The position numbers and the translations under genes are program-made. A stretch of 64,000 bases of DNA. Source: Strigops habroptila. Lineage: Eukaryota > Chordata > Aves > Psittaciformes > Psittacidae. Positions 42,338-58,500 of the stretch are shown here, one piece after another. How positions within the stretch are numbered: position 1 is the stretch's first letter; each line of letters opens with the position of its first letter. Where the stretch lies: assembly GCF_004027225.2 (NCBI RefSeq), contig NC_044290.2:2806906-2870905 (forward strand), in the 5' to 3' direction. Below the pieces are notes generated by a model that was given only the letters and a program-made list of their open reading frames with translations, was not told the origin of the DNA and made no database searches.

Positions 42338-43012
42338 GCATCACAGAATCAACCAGGTTGGAAAAGCCCTTTAAGCTCATCCAGTCCAACTGCTCCCCAG
42401 CACTGCCAAGGCCACCACTAACCCATGGCACTGAGGCCTCGGCTACACGGGGTGTGAACACTTGCAGGGACGGTGACTCCAGCACTGCCCTGGGCAGCCT
42501 GTTCCAATGCCTGAGCACCCTCTGGGGAAGGAATTGTTCCTCAGCTCCATCTAAACCTGCCCTGGTGCAGCGTGAGGCCGTTTCCTCTTGTCCCATCCCT
42601 TGTTCCTTGGGAGCAGAGACCAGCCCCCTCCTGGCTCCATCCTCCTGTCAGGCAGTTGCAATAAGGTCCCCCCTGAGCCTTCTCTTCTCCAGACTAAACC
42701 CCCCCAGGTCCCTCAGCCGTTCCTCATCACACTTGTGCTCCAGGCCCTGCACCAGCTCCGGTGCCCTTCTCTGGCCCCGCTCCAGCACCTCAATGTCTCT
42801 CTTGCAGTGAGGGGCCCAGAACTGACACCGGATTCAAGGTGCAGCCTCACCAGTGCCCAGCACAGGGGGACAATCACTGCCCTGGCCCTGCTGCCGCACT
42901 GGGGCTGATCCAGGCCAGGACGCTGGTGCCTTCTTGGCTGCCCGGGCACAAGCTGCTCATGTTCAGCTCCGCCAACCAGCACCTTTCCCATGAGCAGGTT
43001 CCAACCACTCTT
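42338..43012 (-). repeat. CR1 LINE 3' end, ~0.67 kb, second subfamily, upstream of UBALD2
   Basis: Longest CR1 here. Begins ATCACAGAATCAACCAGG, includes CCTCTTGTCCCATCCCTTG and AACTGACACCGGATTCAAGG, and stops ~240 bases before the first CCAAT box of UBALD2. Confidence 0.88.
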
Positions 43013-43079
43013 CCCCAAGCCTAGAGCGCTGCAGGGGTTGTTGTGGCCCGAGCGCAGGACCCGGCACTTTGCCTGTTGA

Positions 43080-46619
<3,540 letters not shown>

Positions 46620-47344
46620 GACTGGGATGATGGAGGGGGGGGATTGGGAGGGTGGGATCGGGGCGGGGGGGGGGTCCGGGCCAGGGCGTTGGGAGCGGGG
46701 GCTCCCTGAGCAACGCACTGGAAGCATTTTCTAGGTTTTATTATTATTTTCGGGGGGGGGACACGCTGCACGAGAGCCTCTGCAGGAGCCGCCAGCTGGT
46801 CCTTTACACCCCCCCCTTTTTTCTTTTTTAAATATATAGCTATAATATATAAATATATCTAATGTATATAAATCCAGAGAGAAGGAGGCAGCTGTTGGAT
46901 GGGGGGGGGGGTCCCTCTGGCTTCCCCCAGCATCCCTGCAGCAGGGCAGGAGAGGGAAAAGGGCGGGGGGAATAACACAAAATCAAGGGATGGAGGTGGC
47001 CATGGGGGCACAGAGCCATTGCCCCCCCCCCAGCTCCGGACTTCGCGGGTGCTTCTTGCAGCACCCGCAGCAAATGCACCCCTCCTCTGGCTTCCGAAAT
47101 TCAGCCTGGCTTCTTGCACAGACCCCCCCTGACCCCCCCCGGCACCCCCAGGGCCTGGGGGGGGTGGGTATCAAGGTGAGGTCCCTGCGGGTGCTGTTCA
47201 TGGCCCTTCCCCAGGGAGGGGGCAGCTGGGGAGGTTTTTAGTTTTCAAATCAATCTTGCTTAAAAAAACAAAGAAAAGACACAAAAAAAAAAAAAAAGAG
47301 AAAAAGCCAACCCCAGGTTGAAGGTTTTCTATTAATTTAAAAAT

Positions 47345-47350
47345 AATAAA
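47345..47350 (+). terminator. UBALD2: Candidate UBALD2 poly(A) signal AATAAA
   Basis: AATAAA 0.73 kb after the UBALD2 stop, in an A-rich stretch. The 3' UTR upstream contains a TATA-rich block (about 46826-46872) and several A-runs (47270-47370). Confidence 0.5.
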
Positions 47351-47833
47351 AAAAAAGGCAAAAAAAAAAAGAAATCCCTTTTTTACCAGCAGCTGTCCCG
47401 CCTGTTCTCTCTGCTGGGAGCACGTCCCCGGCAGGGCACCGGGAACGGGGGTCATGGGGGGGCCCCCCCGGGAGCTGCCACAGCCCCCAGGAGGCTGCAC
47501 CCCCAGACAGGGGGAGCAGAGGGAAGGGGAGACCCTGGAGTCAGGGGGGTGTTAAGCTGGGGCCCCCATCCTGTGCTTTGCAACCCCTCCCCAAACCCCA
47601 TCGCCCACCTGTGTGATGAGCCCCCCCCGGCCTCAGCGCTGTAGGACACCCAGTCCTGGTGTGCTCCAGGGCCAGGGCGATGCCTTCAGATTGTCCCCCG
47701 CTGCAGCCCGGCCACCAGCGGGAGGACGCGGGTGCTCAGCAGCCCCCAGTGCCCACCATGGGGTGGGCAGAGCCTGGGAGCTGCTCAGCCCTGAGCCCCG
47801 ACCTCCCAGGCCACTCACTGTGCCTCCAGCCTT

Positions 47834-48345
47834 CATATCCCAGCCTGGTTTGGGTTGGAAGGGACCTTAAAGCTCACCCAGTTCCAACCCCCTGCCACGG
47901 GCAGGGACACCTTCCACTAGAGCAGGTTGCTCCAAGCCCCTGTGTCCAACCTGGCCTTGAACACTGCCAGGGATGGGGCAGCCACAGCTTCTCTGGGCAC
48001 CCTGTGCCAGCGCCTCAGCACCCTCACAGGGAAGAACTGCTGCCTTAGATCTAACCTGAACTTCCCCTGTTTCAGTTTGAACCCATCACCCCTTGTTCTA
48101 TCGCTCCAGTCCCTGATGAAGAGTCCCTCCCCAGCATCCTTGTAGCCCCCTTCAGACACTGGAAGCTGCTCTGAGGTCTCCACGCAGCTTCTCTTCTCCA
48201 GGCTGAACAGCCCCAATGTTCTCAGCCTGTCTCCATATGGGAGCTGCTCCAGCCCCTGACCATCCTCGTGGCCTCCTCTGGACTTGCTCCAACAGCTCCA
48301 TGTCCCTTCTTATGTTGAGGACACCAGAACTGCACCCAGTGCTCC
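47834..48345 (-). repeat. CR1 LINE 3' end, ~0.5 kb, between UBALD2 and the QRICH2-like exons
   Basis: Near-identical to the copy at 25540-26062 across its length, including CTGATGAAGAGTCCCTC and GGACACCAGAACTGCACCCA. Confidence 0.92.
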
Positions 48346-49567
48346 AATGACATCAATGTCATCAAATGACACCAAACAGCACACCCAGCACCTGGTTTAG
48401 TGCTTCAATAGCCCAACTCCATTAACATGGAATAAAACCCCAGCCCCCGCTCACGCCACAAGCCACTGGGGTCAAAACCCTCCCAAACGGGAATGCAGCA
48501 GCTCCAGAGATGCCAGCAAGGGCTGGAGGGGGCTCAAGGGCAGCAGCAAAGCAGCCCCCAGGGCAACAGGAGACCCCCAGGGTGGGAGAGACCTGGCACA
48601 GCACAACAGCCAAGGGAAACAGGGAGAAAAGGGAAAAAGCTCCAGCTGGGGCTACTCACCAAAGAGGGACACAGGCAGCACCCAGGGGGGACGTGTGGCT
48701 GCTGACCTCCCAGCTCAGCCCCAGCTGGGCCCTGCCTGCAAATCAATTAGTGCTGGGGGGGGGTTAAGCCCATCAACATCTGAGCCCACCCATGGGTGCA
48801 GGAGGGGCCTTGGCTGGCTCCCAGTTATCCCACTGCAAGTGGCACTGGGGGCACCCCCAAAGCAGGTTCCAGCTCCCTGTAAGGGAAGGAAGGGGGCGTC
48901 CCCCCAAGGCTGGGGCAGAGGCAGGTTCTGGTGCTTTGCTCCAAAGGGGAAAGCAGCCGGGTTGGTGCCACCTCCCCAGTGATGGCAGCAGCGCTGCGAG
49001 AGGGACAAGGGGGTGACAAAGGGGGTTTCCCCACGAGGGGAGCAGGACAGCAGCCGGGTGCTGCTCACCCATTGCAGAGCAACAGCAAGTCAATGGCTTG
49101 GACTGGGATTAGCCTTTGGTATGAGCCGGGTGCTGCTGCTGCTCTCCCACCCGGGTGCCCATTTGCTGCCTTCAGCAGCCTCCTCCTGCTGCTGCACTGC
49201 CGGGTGCCCCCAGCCCCACGATGGGGCCACGGGCTCCCACAGACGGCTTGTGCAGGGCAGGGGGTGCCCGGGTCAGCGTGGGGGGCACAGACCCTGGGCA
49301 CAGGGAGGGCACCAGGGGCTGTTTCCAGCTCCTCCAGTGACACGTGGCTGCAGGCCAAGGGGTGCTGCTCAGCCCCTCCTGCGCATGAGAGGCAGGTCCC
49401 GAGCCAGGGGCCCCCCACTTGTGCCGCTTGGCTGAGCATCACTATTTTCTGCTGCTGGGCCACCAGGGTGCTGGGGTTTCAGCAGGGGCAGACTGCTCTC
49501 CTCATCCTCTTGGTCTTCTTCCATCTCTTCCTCGTCCTGCTTTGCTGGGTGACGCAAGGGGCAAAGG
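48346..49567. other. Spacer between CR1 and the QRICH2-like exons
   Basis: I looked here for further QRICH2 exons on the minus strand. An acidic frame (KQDEEEMEEDQEDEE, about 49545-49500) follows a possible acceptor, but its phase does not fit the upstream exon. Nothing else is recognisable. Confidence 0.4.
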
Positions 49568-50464
49568 CTAAGCTTGCTCCCAGGGACACCAGCAGCAGCT
49601 CCTGAGGCCAAGCACCTCCCGGATCATCTGGATTTCCTCTTTCATGCGGGACTGTTCCTCCTTCCTCTGGGCGACCTCCTTGAGAAGATGCTGGTAGAGA
49701 GCCATGGCCTGGGAGAGGAGGGTGGCAGGGGTGAGCCCCGGGGAGGGTCCCTGCGGACCAGGACCTTGGACCCTGCCCCTGGGGACACTTGTGAACAGCA
49801 TGTCCCTGCGCCGCCCAGTGCCGTGCAGGATGACATCCCTCTCTGGTCCCTACCACTGCTGGGTTTAGCCTTTGGATGAGCCAAGGGCGCTTGGGGTGGG
49901 AGACGAGGCCCATGAAGTGCTGATGGAGCCTCTCAGCTGCACAAGGAGCAGACACAGTTCCCAGCCACAGGTCAAGCGTGGGGAAGGGAGGGATGGAGAG
50001 GGTGGTGGGGCCAGAGCTCCAGGGGCACGGAGCCTCCAGCTGGCAGAGCTGAGGGCACCGGCTCTCTTAGACCCACAACTCACTGATGGCAACGTGGGGA
50101 GGACCCAAAGCAGTGTTTCAGCCCCAGCTCTTCCTCCCTGAAACTCCATCCCTTTCCCAGCAGCAGCGAAGCCCCACGTGCTGCCAGGTGCTTGGGCTTA
50201 AACCAGACCTTGGTCTGAAAGCAGCACAGCCCCAGAGAAGGGAACTGGGAGAGCCTCTACCTTGGAGATGTGGCTCTCGTTGGCTTCTGCCGTCTTCAGC
50301 TGCCCCATGCCACGGAGCCAACCCGAGAGCCGCCAGTGGTGCCGGGGCGGGCACGTCCCCCTGGCCCAGGACCGCCCCGGCCTGAGCCGGCTGCGCAGCG
50401 CTGGGAGGGTCCCGCCCACGACGTCGGGTGTCCCGATGGCCACGTCCAGCAGCTGGGACAGGCT
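49568..50464 (-). CDS. QRICH2/C16orf96-family N-terminal exons, apparently truncated locus
   Basis: Two minus-strand exons join in phase 0. The first (about 50464-50261, donor AAG then GTAGAG) encodes LSQLLDVAIGTPDVVGG and ends ANESHISK. The second starts at 49708 (acceptor CTCTCCCAG) with AMALYQHLLKEVAQRKEEQ and reaches a TAG at 49570-49568. The joined coil EANESHISK-AMALYQHLLKEV matches the N-terminal coiled coil of the QRICH2/C16orf96 (DUF4795) family, and LDVAIGTPDVV resembles that family's N-terminal motif, as I remember it. QRICH2 occupies this position and orientation in human. No in-frame ATG precedes the first motif; the first in-frame ATG is at 50308. No glutamine-rich region or DUF4795 body was found before UBALD2, which ends 2.2 kb away. 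It may be a relic, a short derived gene, or an incompletely assembled one. Confidence 0.5.
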
Positions 50465-50830
50465 GCGCGAGGCCCTCGCTGCTGCTGCGGCCGACGGCAG
50501 AAGGGTGAGAGGCAGCGGGAACCGGAGCTCTGCCCCGGCGCCGGCCCCGGGCCCTGCTCCCGGGGGTGCAGCGACCGCTTCCCCGCCTGCTCTTCATTGG
50601 CCACCGCCCGCCGCTCCTCGACGCCGATTGGCCGCACCCGCTGTCCGTCCCCGCCGGGGGCGGTGCTGCGGAGCACCCCCGCCGCCAGGCGGCGCCCGCG
50701 GCCTCCCCCGTCCCGCAGCGCCGGGCCCGGCCCCGCTCCCGGGAGGTGAAACGGCGCAGAGACCCCCCCGTGCGGCGTGCTCCGGCGGGGCGGGAGCGCG
50801 GGGTCAGGGATGAAGACGCCCCGGGGCAGG
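50390..50830 (-). promoter_or_regulatory. CpG-rich block, probable promoter of the QRICH2-like locus
   Basis: CpG-dense DNA with two ATTGG motifs (50596-50600, 50627-50631), that is CCAAT boxes on the minus strand, ~130-160 bases upstream of the conserved QRICH2-like coding stretch. PRPSAP1 ends more than 1 kb away, so this is not its promoter. The 31-bp CCAAT spacing is typical of NF-Y promoters. Confidence 0.45.
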
Positions 50831-50839
50831 AAGCTCACC

Positions 50840-51906
50840 CTCTGCGGAGGGAGCCTGCACCTTCACCCCCGAGCCTGGCGGAGCTGCGGGCTCAGGAGCC
50901 CCGCAGACACCCCCGGGGCAGGTCGCAGCCCCAAACCAGCACCGCACCACCCCAGCACGGTGGGAAGGACCTTGGGGCTGAGGTTCCCTGCTGAGGGAAT
51001 GGCAGCCAAGGCCCAGGCTCTATCAGGCCAGGCAGATGCTATGTCCTCACATCCACCAGCCCCAAACCACCGTCTCCCCGTGACCCACGGGGTACCAGCC
51101 TTCCTAAAGCAGACAGGGATTTGGAGACAGCTCCTGGCTTCACAGCAGCCAACTGCTTCTGGCTTCTAGTGAAGCAAAGCCCGAGGAGAGCTCGGGCTGT
51201 GGTGCTAACTATGATCCCTAGGACACAGCTCAACCCTTTGCTCACTTGGGGCTGTGGTTCCGTGCTCTCTACCCAAAGTGAGCCCAAGTGGGGCAAGAGC
51301 AGGCAAAAAGCTTGCTTCTGGCAGGCGTGACAAGCAGTGGGGAGAGCAGAGCAGTGCTGCTCACATCTTCCGAGAGGAAGAGCATGGTCCAATGCTAGCT
51401 CAGAGCAATGGGACACATGCAGACATCTGCAAGGACTCCACACACTCCAGTGGATCCATCCTATAACCCTCCCAGCACAGGCCTGTGTTCCTGAAGCAGG
51501 CTGAGGAGCCGTGCTGTGCTCCCAGAGCACAGCCAGGATTTGTTCCTAGTACTTGGAAAAGACAGGAAACCCAGCCCCAGGCTTCAGCCCTCAGCCAGCT
51601 CCGAGCCCCCGTGTCCTCTCTTCAGCTCCAAGCCCAGCCGCTTTGGTGCGGGACACACTGGTTTACTGCTGCTGGGGCCTGCCCTGCCCAGACACTGCCT
51701 GCCCCTCGCCACCCCAGAACACATTCAGATGCTGGAGGGGAAGAGAAGGATGTCACAGAAGTTGAAGAAGCAAAAGGCCTGTTAGAGACAGCAGTGCTCT
51801 TTGGAAGCAAGTGATTTGTTCCTCACCTCAGCAGGCTGGAAAGTGGTACACGTTCTAATGGAGTGTGTTTGTCTGCCTCAGCAAGGGCTAGATCACAGTT
51901 GGGGAA
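50840..51906. other. Spacer between the QRICH2-like promoter and PRPSAP1
   Basis: No exon, repeat or promoter motif recognised. Confidence 0.6.
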
Positions 51907-51912
51907 TTTATT
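51907..51912 (-). terminator. PRPSAP1: Candidate PRPSAP1 poly(A) signal AATAAA
   Basis: TTTATT on the plus strand, ~590 bases past the PRPSAP1 stop. It would give a 3' UTR of about 0.6 kb. Confidence 0.5.
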
Positions 51913-52502
51913 CTTCAGTCATCCTGGAGACAAAGCCCTTCACAAGCCCCTTGTGCTGCTTTCTCAAGTGTCCCCTCCAGCCAAGGATTAGTGTCACACA
52001 AGAAAGGAACAAGCTGTGAGTCCTGCTTCCCTGTGGAAGAGGCTGCAAGCTGCCAAGTGAGCCTGGTTACAGCAACAGCCCCACAGGCCAGGCACAGCGG
52101 CTGTTCAGAGGGGACAGGCTGCACAGGAGGCACCAAACCTGAACATCCTCTGCTTTGGGAGCAGGGTCAGTGTGTTTTGGAGAGCAGAGCTGCATTAGAG
52201 GCAGATCTTGTTCCAACTCCCCTTCCTGACAAGACTCTGCCACAACTCGGCAGCCCCAGGCAGCTCCAGGAACAGTGCCTGGGCTTGCAGTGCAGACATG
52301 TGTTCAAGTGAGAACCAAGACCCCACTTGCTTTGCCCCTGCAGAACAAAAATGACCCAAAGCTCACAAAATGCAATGGCTCCAGCCCCTGACTGAAAACC
52401 TTCATGCTCCTACAAGAATGAAGTTGTCTTATGCCTATAATTGATGCCTTTTCATGCATGTTTCCTTGTCTTGTGGAAGCCAGGCCAGGGGCAGCGCCAG
52501 GT

Positions 52503-55500
52503 CTAGTCGTCGACAGTGATGTTGCGAAAGAGATAAGCCATGGACTCGCCGTTGTGGATTCGTCGGATGGCTTCAGACAGAATCAAACTGATATCCACAG
52601 TCTTTATCTTGGGGCACTGCAGCTTCTGGACCTCGTGAGGAACTGTGTTGGTTACTACCACCTACGGAGTATCAGAAAGAGAAGAGCATTAGGTGTGCTG
52701 CCGATACGCTCGCCCTCACCGAGCTCCTTGCTGCTGCACGGGTCAGGGGAGAGTTCCTTGGGGGCAGGAATAAAGAGTAAAAGAAATGGTCTCCCCCAGG
52801 TGACAGTTACTGCTGATGGAACCAACATAAACCAACTCGACAACAGCCAGCTCCACACAGGCTGAGGGGTCCGTGTCGGCTGCAGGAGCTGACATGTTTG
52901 TTATCAAGCGTGAGGTTTGCAGTATCCTCTCCATGCACACAGAACTGATCTGATCTCAGGAAGCATGCACCACACAGGTTTCTTCTTCCCCCTCCTGCCC
53001 ATGAAGAGCCAGGGAACTGAGAGCTGATGTTCAGCTTGAGCAGCACGATGATGAAAACTGAAAACTGGGATGACTGATGAAAGCAGTCATTGATGAGCTG
53101 TGTGGCAGGGGAACAACATCAGCTGGTGGGTTTTGGTGCCCTACATCAACCCAGCCACCAGAGCCTCAGTCAGGGAGCAGACCCACCTCATCAATGGAGG
53201 ATTCCTCGATGAGACGGGGGGCATCTGCTGACAGGAGCCCATGAGTAGCCATCACAAAGATCTTGTAGGCTCCACGCTCTTTCAGGATCTCTGCAGCAGC
53301 AACAAAGCTTTCCACATCATCAATGATATCATCCTGAGAAGACACAGAAATATGATCAAACCCAAAGGTGACTGTGCCTGCAGGCCAGGAGTGGATCTTC
53401 AAGGCACTGCAGCTTTGGCCACGTGTAAAACAGAATCCCTGGCTACTTCAGCTGCTGTTGGGATGTGAGGACAGGCACCTGTGAAAGCCATTTCCCTCCT
53501 GGACAGACCCTTTTGCTGGTGTGCAGAACAAACATTGTGACTTGGAAAGAAAGGAGACCCTGCACAAAACCCAGCAGAGCCTGTCTTCAGCAAGGTGGGT
53601 TTATCATGGTGATAGTAGCTGCATGTTGATGACTTACACTGCAGCATGGCACAGCAAGGATGAGAAGCTCAGCAAGGTTTTCTGGATGGTTGGGGGGTTT
53701 TTTAAACATTCCAGAAGATTTTTCGCTGCATGTCCTGGATTTGTGGAGTATTTGTAGAAACATGACATTTGTAGCTCTAAAGGAGCAAGGAAATTTCAGG
53801 GCTTAAAGCACTGAAGTGCAAAGGGTTTTTAACAGAAAGCTGAAATAACCCAAGCCACCAGGACAACTGGAGAAAACAGTGGCAACAATCACATTCCCAA
53901 CCCTCTCCAGCAGTTCCTCCTCTTCTCTAGGATAAAGCAGGCCAAGAGAAGATGCTGGGAGGAAGCCACCCCCCTCCAACCCTCCTCTCCATCACACTCA
54001 TACCACAATGATGGCAATTCTTCCTCCAACATCTCCAACCACAGTTATTGGTGGTTTCTCCTTGGCCATCATCACTAAAGGAAAAAGAAAAGCCCAGGTG
54101 AGTTACCCTGGAGTCAAACCACAACAGCTCCACCACACGAGAGGCCCAGCCCTTAACTACATCTTACACTGGTGCACAGGCACGTGCTTCATGTTATCCT
54201 GACACCCACCTAAACAGGTGACCACTGGTTTAACCATCGTTTTCATAGAATCCCAGACTGGTTTGGGTTGGAGGGAGCTTAAAGCTCACCCAGTTCCAGC
54301 CCCCTACCACGGGCAGGGACACCTTCCACTAGAGCAGGTTGCTCCAAGCCCCTGTGTCCAACCTGGCCTTGAACACTGCCAGGGATGGGGCAGCCACAGC
54401 TTCTCTGGGCACCCTGTGCCAGCGCCTCAGCACCCTCACAGGGAAGAGCTGCCTAAGATCTAACCTAAATCTCCCCTCTTCCAGTTTAAAGCCATTCCCC
54501 TCTTTTTCCCCTCCTCCATTTCCCCTGACATAAACAGCAGTGCTGCACAAAGATGAAACTCTCTGTTTCTGTGGGGACCTTGTACTGACCTCAGAGACAG
54601 GAACCAAACCCAAATATCCAACAGGCCCCTGTGCAAGGAAAGCTCCAAAGCAGTACCTCATTTATGGGCAATATCAGTGACTTTCTGTGCTCCAGAACAG
54701 GACTTGAAGAAAAAGGGGTATCTCCTGAGCGGGAACATCAAATGGGCTTCTCTGAGCAACACCTCTCAAGGGCATATGCTTTACAAGTACAGTTCTTCAC
54801 CTGCTGGACCCACTAACTCCTCTGGAGGATGTGAGACCCACACTGCAGCCTGCTTGCTTCCTCTCATCTCACCAAACACACGAGGCTCTTTCAGAGGGTG
54901 TAAGGACCTTAAAAATACCTGCTCAGGCACAGAAAGCTTGATTTGCTTCTGCGAACTTCCTTTTCTGACAATTATTTGTTTTAAAGGGGATTAATGGAAA
55001 GAGCAGGACAAAACCCGGTTCAAACCCAGTTCTCTAAGCTCAGTGCAGGCAATAATTGGAAGCAAAGGGACACACTGAGGAGCTGGTTGACACATGGTGA
55101 AAAGATGTACTGGGAAAGCAGGTTCCACTCCTGCCTGCCTAGCTGTGCACTGACATGCTCCATGCAAAAACTACACGTGTAACAGGCTTCATCCTGAAAG
55201 CAACAGGAAAAATAACAGAGATGTGAACTCGGGTGCACTGAGGGTGTCCAGATGTAACACCAAACTGCAATCAGCTTCTGATACAGGCTGCCCATAAGCC
55301 AAACCTCTCCCCTGCCAGAGGTTTATACAGGGAATGCAGCACAGAAGGGACACAGGGGTGGGCATGGGTGGGCCATGAGGTGACAATCTGGGCTGATCTA
55401 ACCACTGAAGCAAAGAGGAACACCCAGCATTTATAACACTTACCTGCCCCACCTGCACTCCCCAGGTTTCATGCTCTCTATGGGGAGTGCAAAGTGTCCT

Positions 55501-58500
55501 ACCAAGGCCACAGAGGCTTCTCCAGTGCCAAGGAGGTTTGGACACCCTAAAAAGGGAGATTTTTCTCCTTTAAGATAACCTACTTCAACAGAATACTTGA
55601 GCAGCATGAGAACACAGGCCAGTGCCCACCAGAAAGCCTGTCTGAAGAGTGATTTCTGCCCTCCTGAGTCAAGAAGGTCCTACACAAAACTCCCCATCCT
55701 GCACAGCAGGCTGCTGCAGCACTATTCCCACAGCTCCTCAGTGCCTGAGAATGCTGAGTGAGTCAGTCTGAGGGATGTGATGAAGGCAGTTATAAGGACC
55801 ACAGCTCCAAAGAGCCATGTGGAGAGCAGTTCTTCACACACACCACCAGCTCCACACACTGGTTCTCCACCAGCCGACCAAAACTGTACAGAAGGTGGCC
55901 AAAAGTTCTGGTTTGACCAAAGTTACATTACTCCCTGCTGGGTATTGCAGGTGAAGTCACAGCTACCTTGGACTTGAAGAGTTAACTGCTCTTTGGAGAA
56001 CATTTTCAGCTTGCTTTGCCTGATTCCTGAGTCTATCAAATGCAAAGTCATGTCTAAATCCTGAAGGGAAAATATTCTTAGGAGAAGGGAAAACGAAGAT
56101 TAAGCATCACAAGAGGTAAGCAGACCATTTCAATTCTAGGCATCACCTACCTGCTGGGATTAGTTATTAGTTTGTTATCTAGCTTGAGCAGGAACAGAAC
56201 TCCCAGCAGGAGCTGTGGAATACCAAAAGGATTCCACGTGGCTGCTGTCCCACCCTTGCTGCGCATCCACAGATGAGACCCATTTCTGTTTACAACAGCC
56301 AGGCGAGGGAAAATCCCCTTCTAAGCAAAAAACAGGCCCAAGGAGCTGAAATTCAGCACTATTTTACCCAGAAACACATGAAGTTTCAGTAAATCCATTC
56401 CATAAAGGAAGCAGACCCATTCCTTGCTATGCTCAAAGGCTAACACAGCAGCTACAACATGAGCAGCACTTCCCATCTCTTGGGGTTTAAATGCTGTATT
56501 TCAAGTCTCCTTTAGTTTCCAGGGATGGTAGGCAACACGTGGACCTACCCGGATCCTAAAGAGATGTTCTCCCTTTTTCTTGTTCAATTTTCTCTGCAAA
56601 AAAAGAGAAAACAATTGCAAGCCAAAGATCTACCCACAAGCACATCAAATCCAGTGTGAGGAGAGCTTACACACGGGTTACTGCAGCCAGATTCTTTTGC
56701 TTTCAAAATCTTTGAACATAAAGATGTGCTATGAAAAGGTAAAACATGATTTGAGTAATAAAGAACGTTCTCCCTCTCAGACACAAACCCCTCTATTTGT
56801 ATGTAGACAGGAGAGGGCAACAGAAGGAAGCCAGAGCTGTACTTCTGCCTGGTGTAACCCCTTGGATTATGTAGGGGTTTAAGTTAAAAGAGTTGCTGGG
56901 TTTTTTCTGGAGTCAGAAAAGATGCTTGTGGGTCTTGTAGCTTCAGGGGGGGATAATAAAGAAAAGAGGGGGAAAAACCCAAACTGACCACCAGTTTGAT
57001 AAAACAAGACTATCAAAGAACACTGAGGGGTGGTGGGGATAGAAGTTCACCAGCCAAACACTCAAACCTACACTTTCATTCTGATGTAATATACACTAAA
57101 GCACCTCCCATCAAAAGCAGTGTTATCACTGGCACAAAGAACCAGCGTTCTCAGGTGCACAAGCCTGTTGCAGTCAAAAATGGATTAAGAAATCATAGAA
57201 TGGTTTGGGCTAGAAGGGACCTTAAAGCTCATCCAGTTCCAACTCCAATGGTAAATGCTAAACCCAGTTCTGTTTTGGAGCTGCCAATGTGGATTAAAGT
57301 GCTAATTACCAAGAAAAGGAATGTTGCATTTGCAACAGAGCCCATGAGCAAAAAGCTGCTCAAGCTGTTCTGTGAGAGAGAGACCTGGAAGGACACGTAA
57401 CAGCCCCAAGCCCAGCCTGGACACAGGGAAGAGACAGAGGGAGGCAAGCAGGAACAGACCTGTGGTCACTCCTGTTTGTAACCCAGACTTTCTTCCCTCA
57501 CCCGTTTGCTGGGCTCTGGGCTGGAAGCAGACCTGCAGCTATCTAGACGAAGGACTGAAATGATTTAACAGATGGTGCTCCACTCCTTTTCTCTAGGAAC
57601 CACGCAGAGCCCACATGCACTTGGTAAAGCACAGCCCCAAACCGGCTGCAAGTCTGGAGCCACACAGAGCACACAATCAAAGAGAACAACCCTGGAGTGA
57701 CATCCTGCCCCAAAGGCTCTGATCTGTGGGCTCTGAGCGATGGGAGCTGCTGCTGCTGCTTCAGCACAGCACTTGAAGAACTGCAACTGGAAGTACCTTT
57801 GGCACTTTTCTGTTATACCTCCATATGACACCAAACCAGAGCATCAGATGAGACTACACGCTCAGGACAATAAATAAGCCATTACACTACATAAGACTCA
57901 TTAAAGGCACATGATCTCTACTATAATAGGGATAAAAGGTGCACACCAGGAGGCAGCAGCCCAGCCAACTCACTAGGAAGCCCATGAAGAACACCATAAA
58001 GCACAAGTCATCACTGCAGGGCTCTGGGGCTGCTCCCAGATGTGGTTTCACCTCTCTTCTGGCTGGAACACAACTCAGGGAACCCTGACCTGCAGAGCCT
58101 AGAGGGGGAGGACAGGCTGCTCCACACCAGTGTGGCTGTGGCTCAGAGCAGGATGCTCCAGCATTAGTCACAGCCACCTCCTAACTGCCCAGACCCAGGT
58201 TTGTGGTAGTTGAGCCCTGCAGAATGCTTCTGTTCTGACACGCAGAGGTTTCTCTGGCCAGTTTTGATGTAAGGAAGCATACAGCTCTGAGCTGCATGTG
58301 TCCTACCACTCACAAAGCACCCAGGGACACAGCTGAACCCTACTGCACTCTGCCATCACGCCTTACACCACTGGGACCGCTGGTGGTGGCACACATGGCA
58401 GGAAGAGCTGACCAAGGGGTTGGTTTGCTGTGCCACTTGAGGTGGGAAGACACTGCTCAAATGCCTGGCTCAGACAAGAAAATAGGTGTATAAAAGAGGG

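Noticed and set aside
41659-42810. Open frame of 383 codons on the plus strand
   Set aside because: It runs antisense through a CR1 copy and low-complexity DNA and contains no recognisable domain.
49854-49936. Possible extra exon (ERLHQHFMGLVSHPKRPW) between the two QRICH2-like exons
   Set aside because: Skipping it joins EANESHISK directly to AMALYQHLLK in phase 0, which matches the family; including it breaks the conserved coil.
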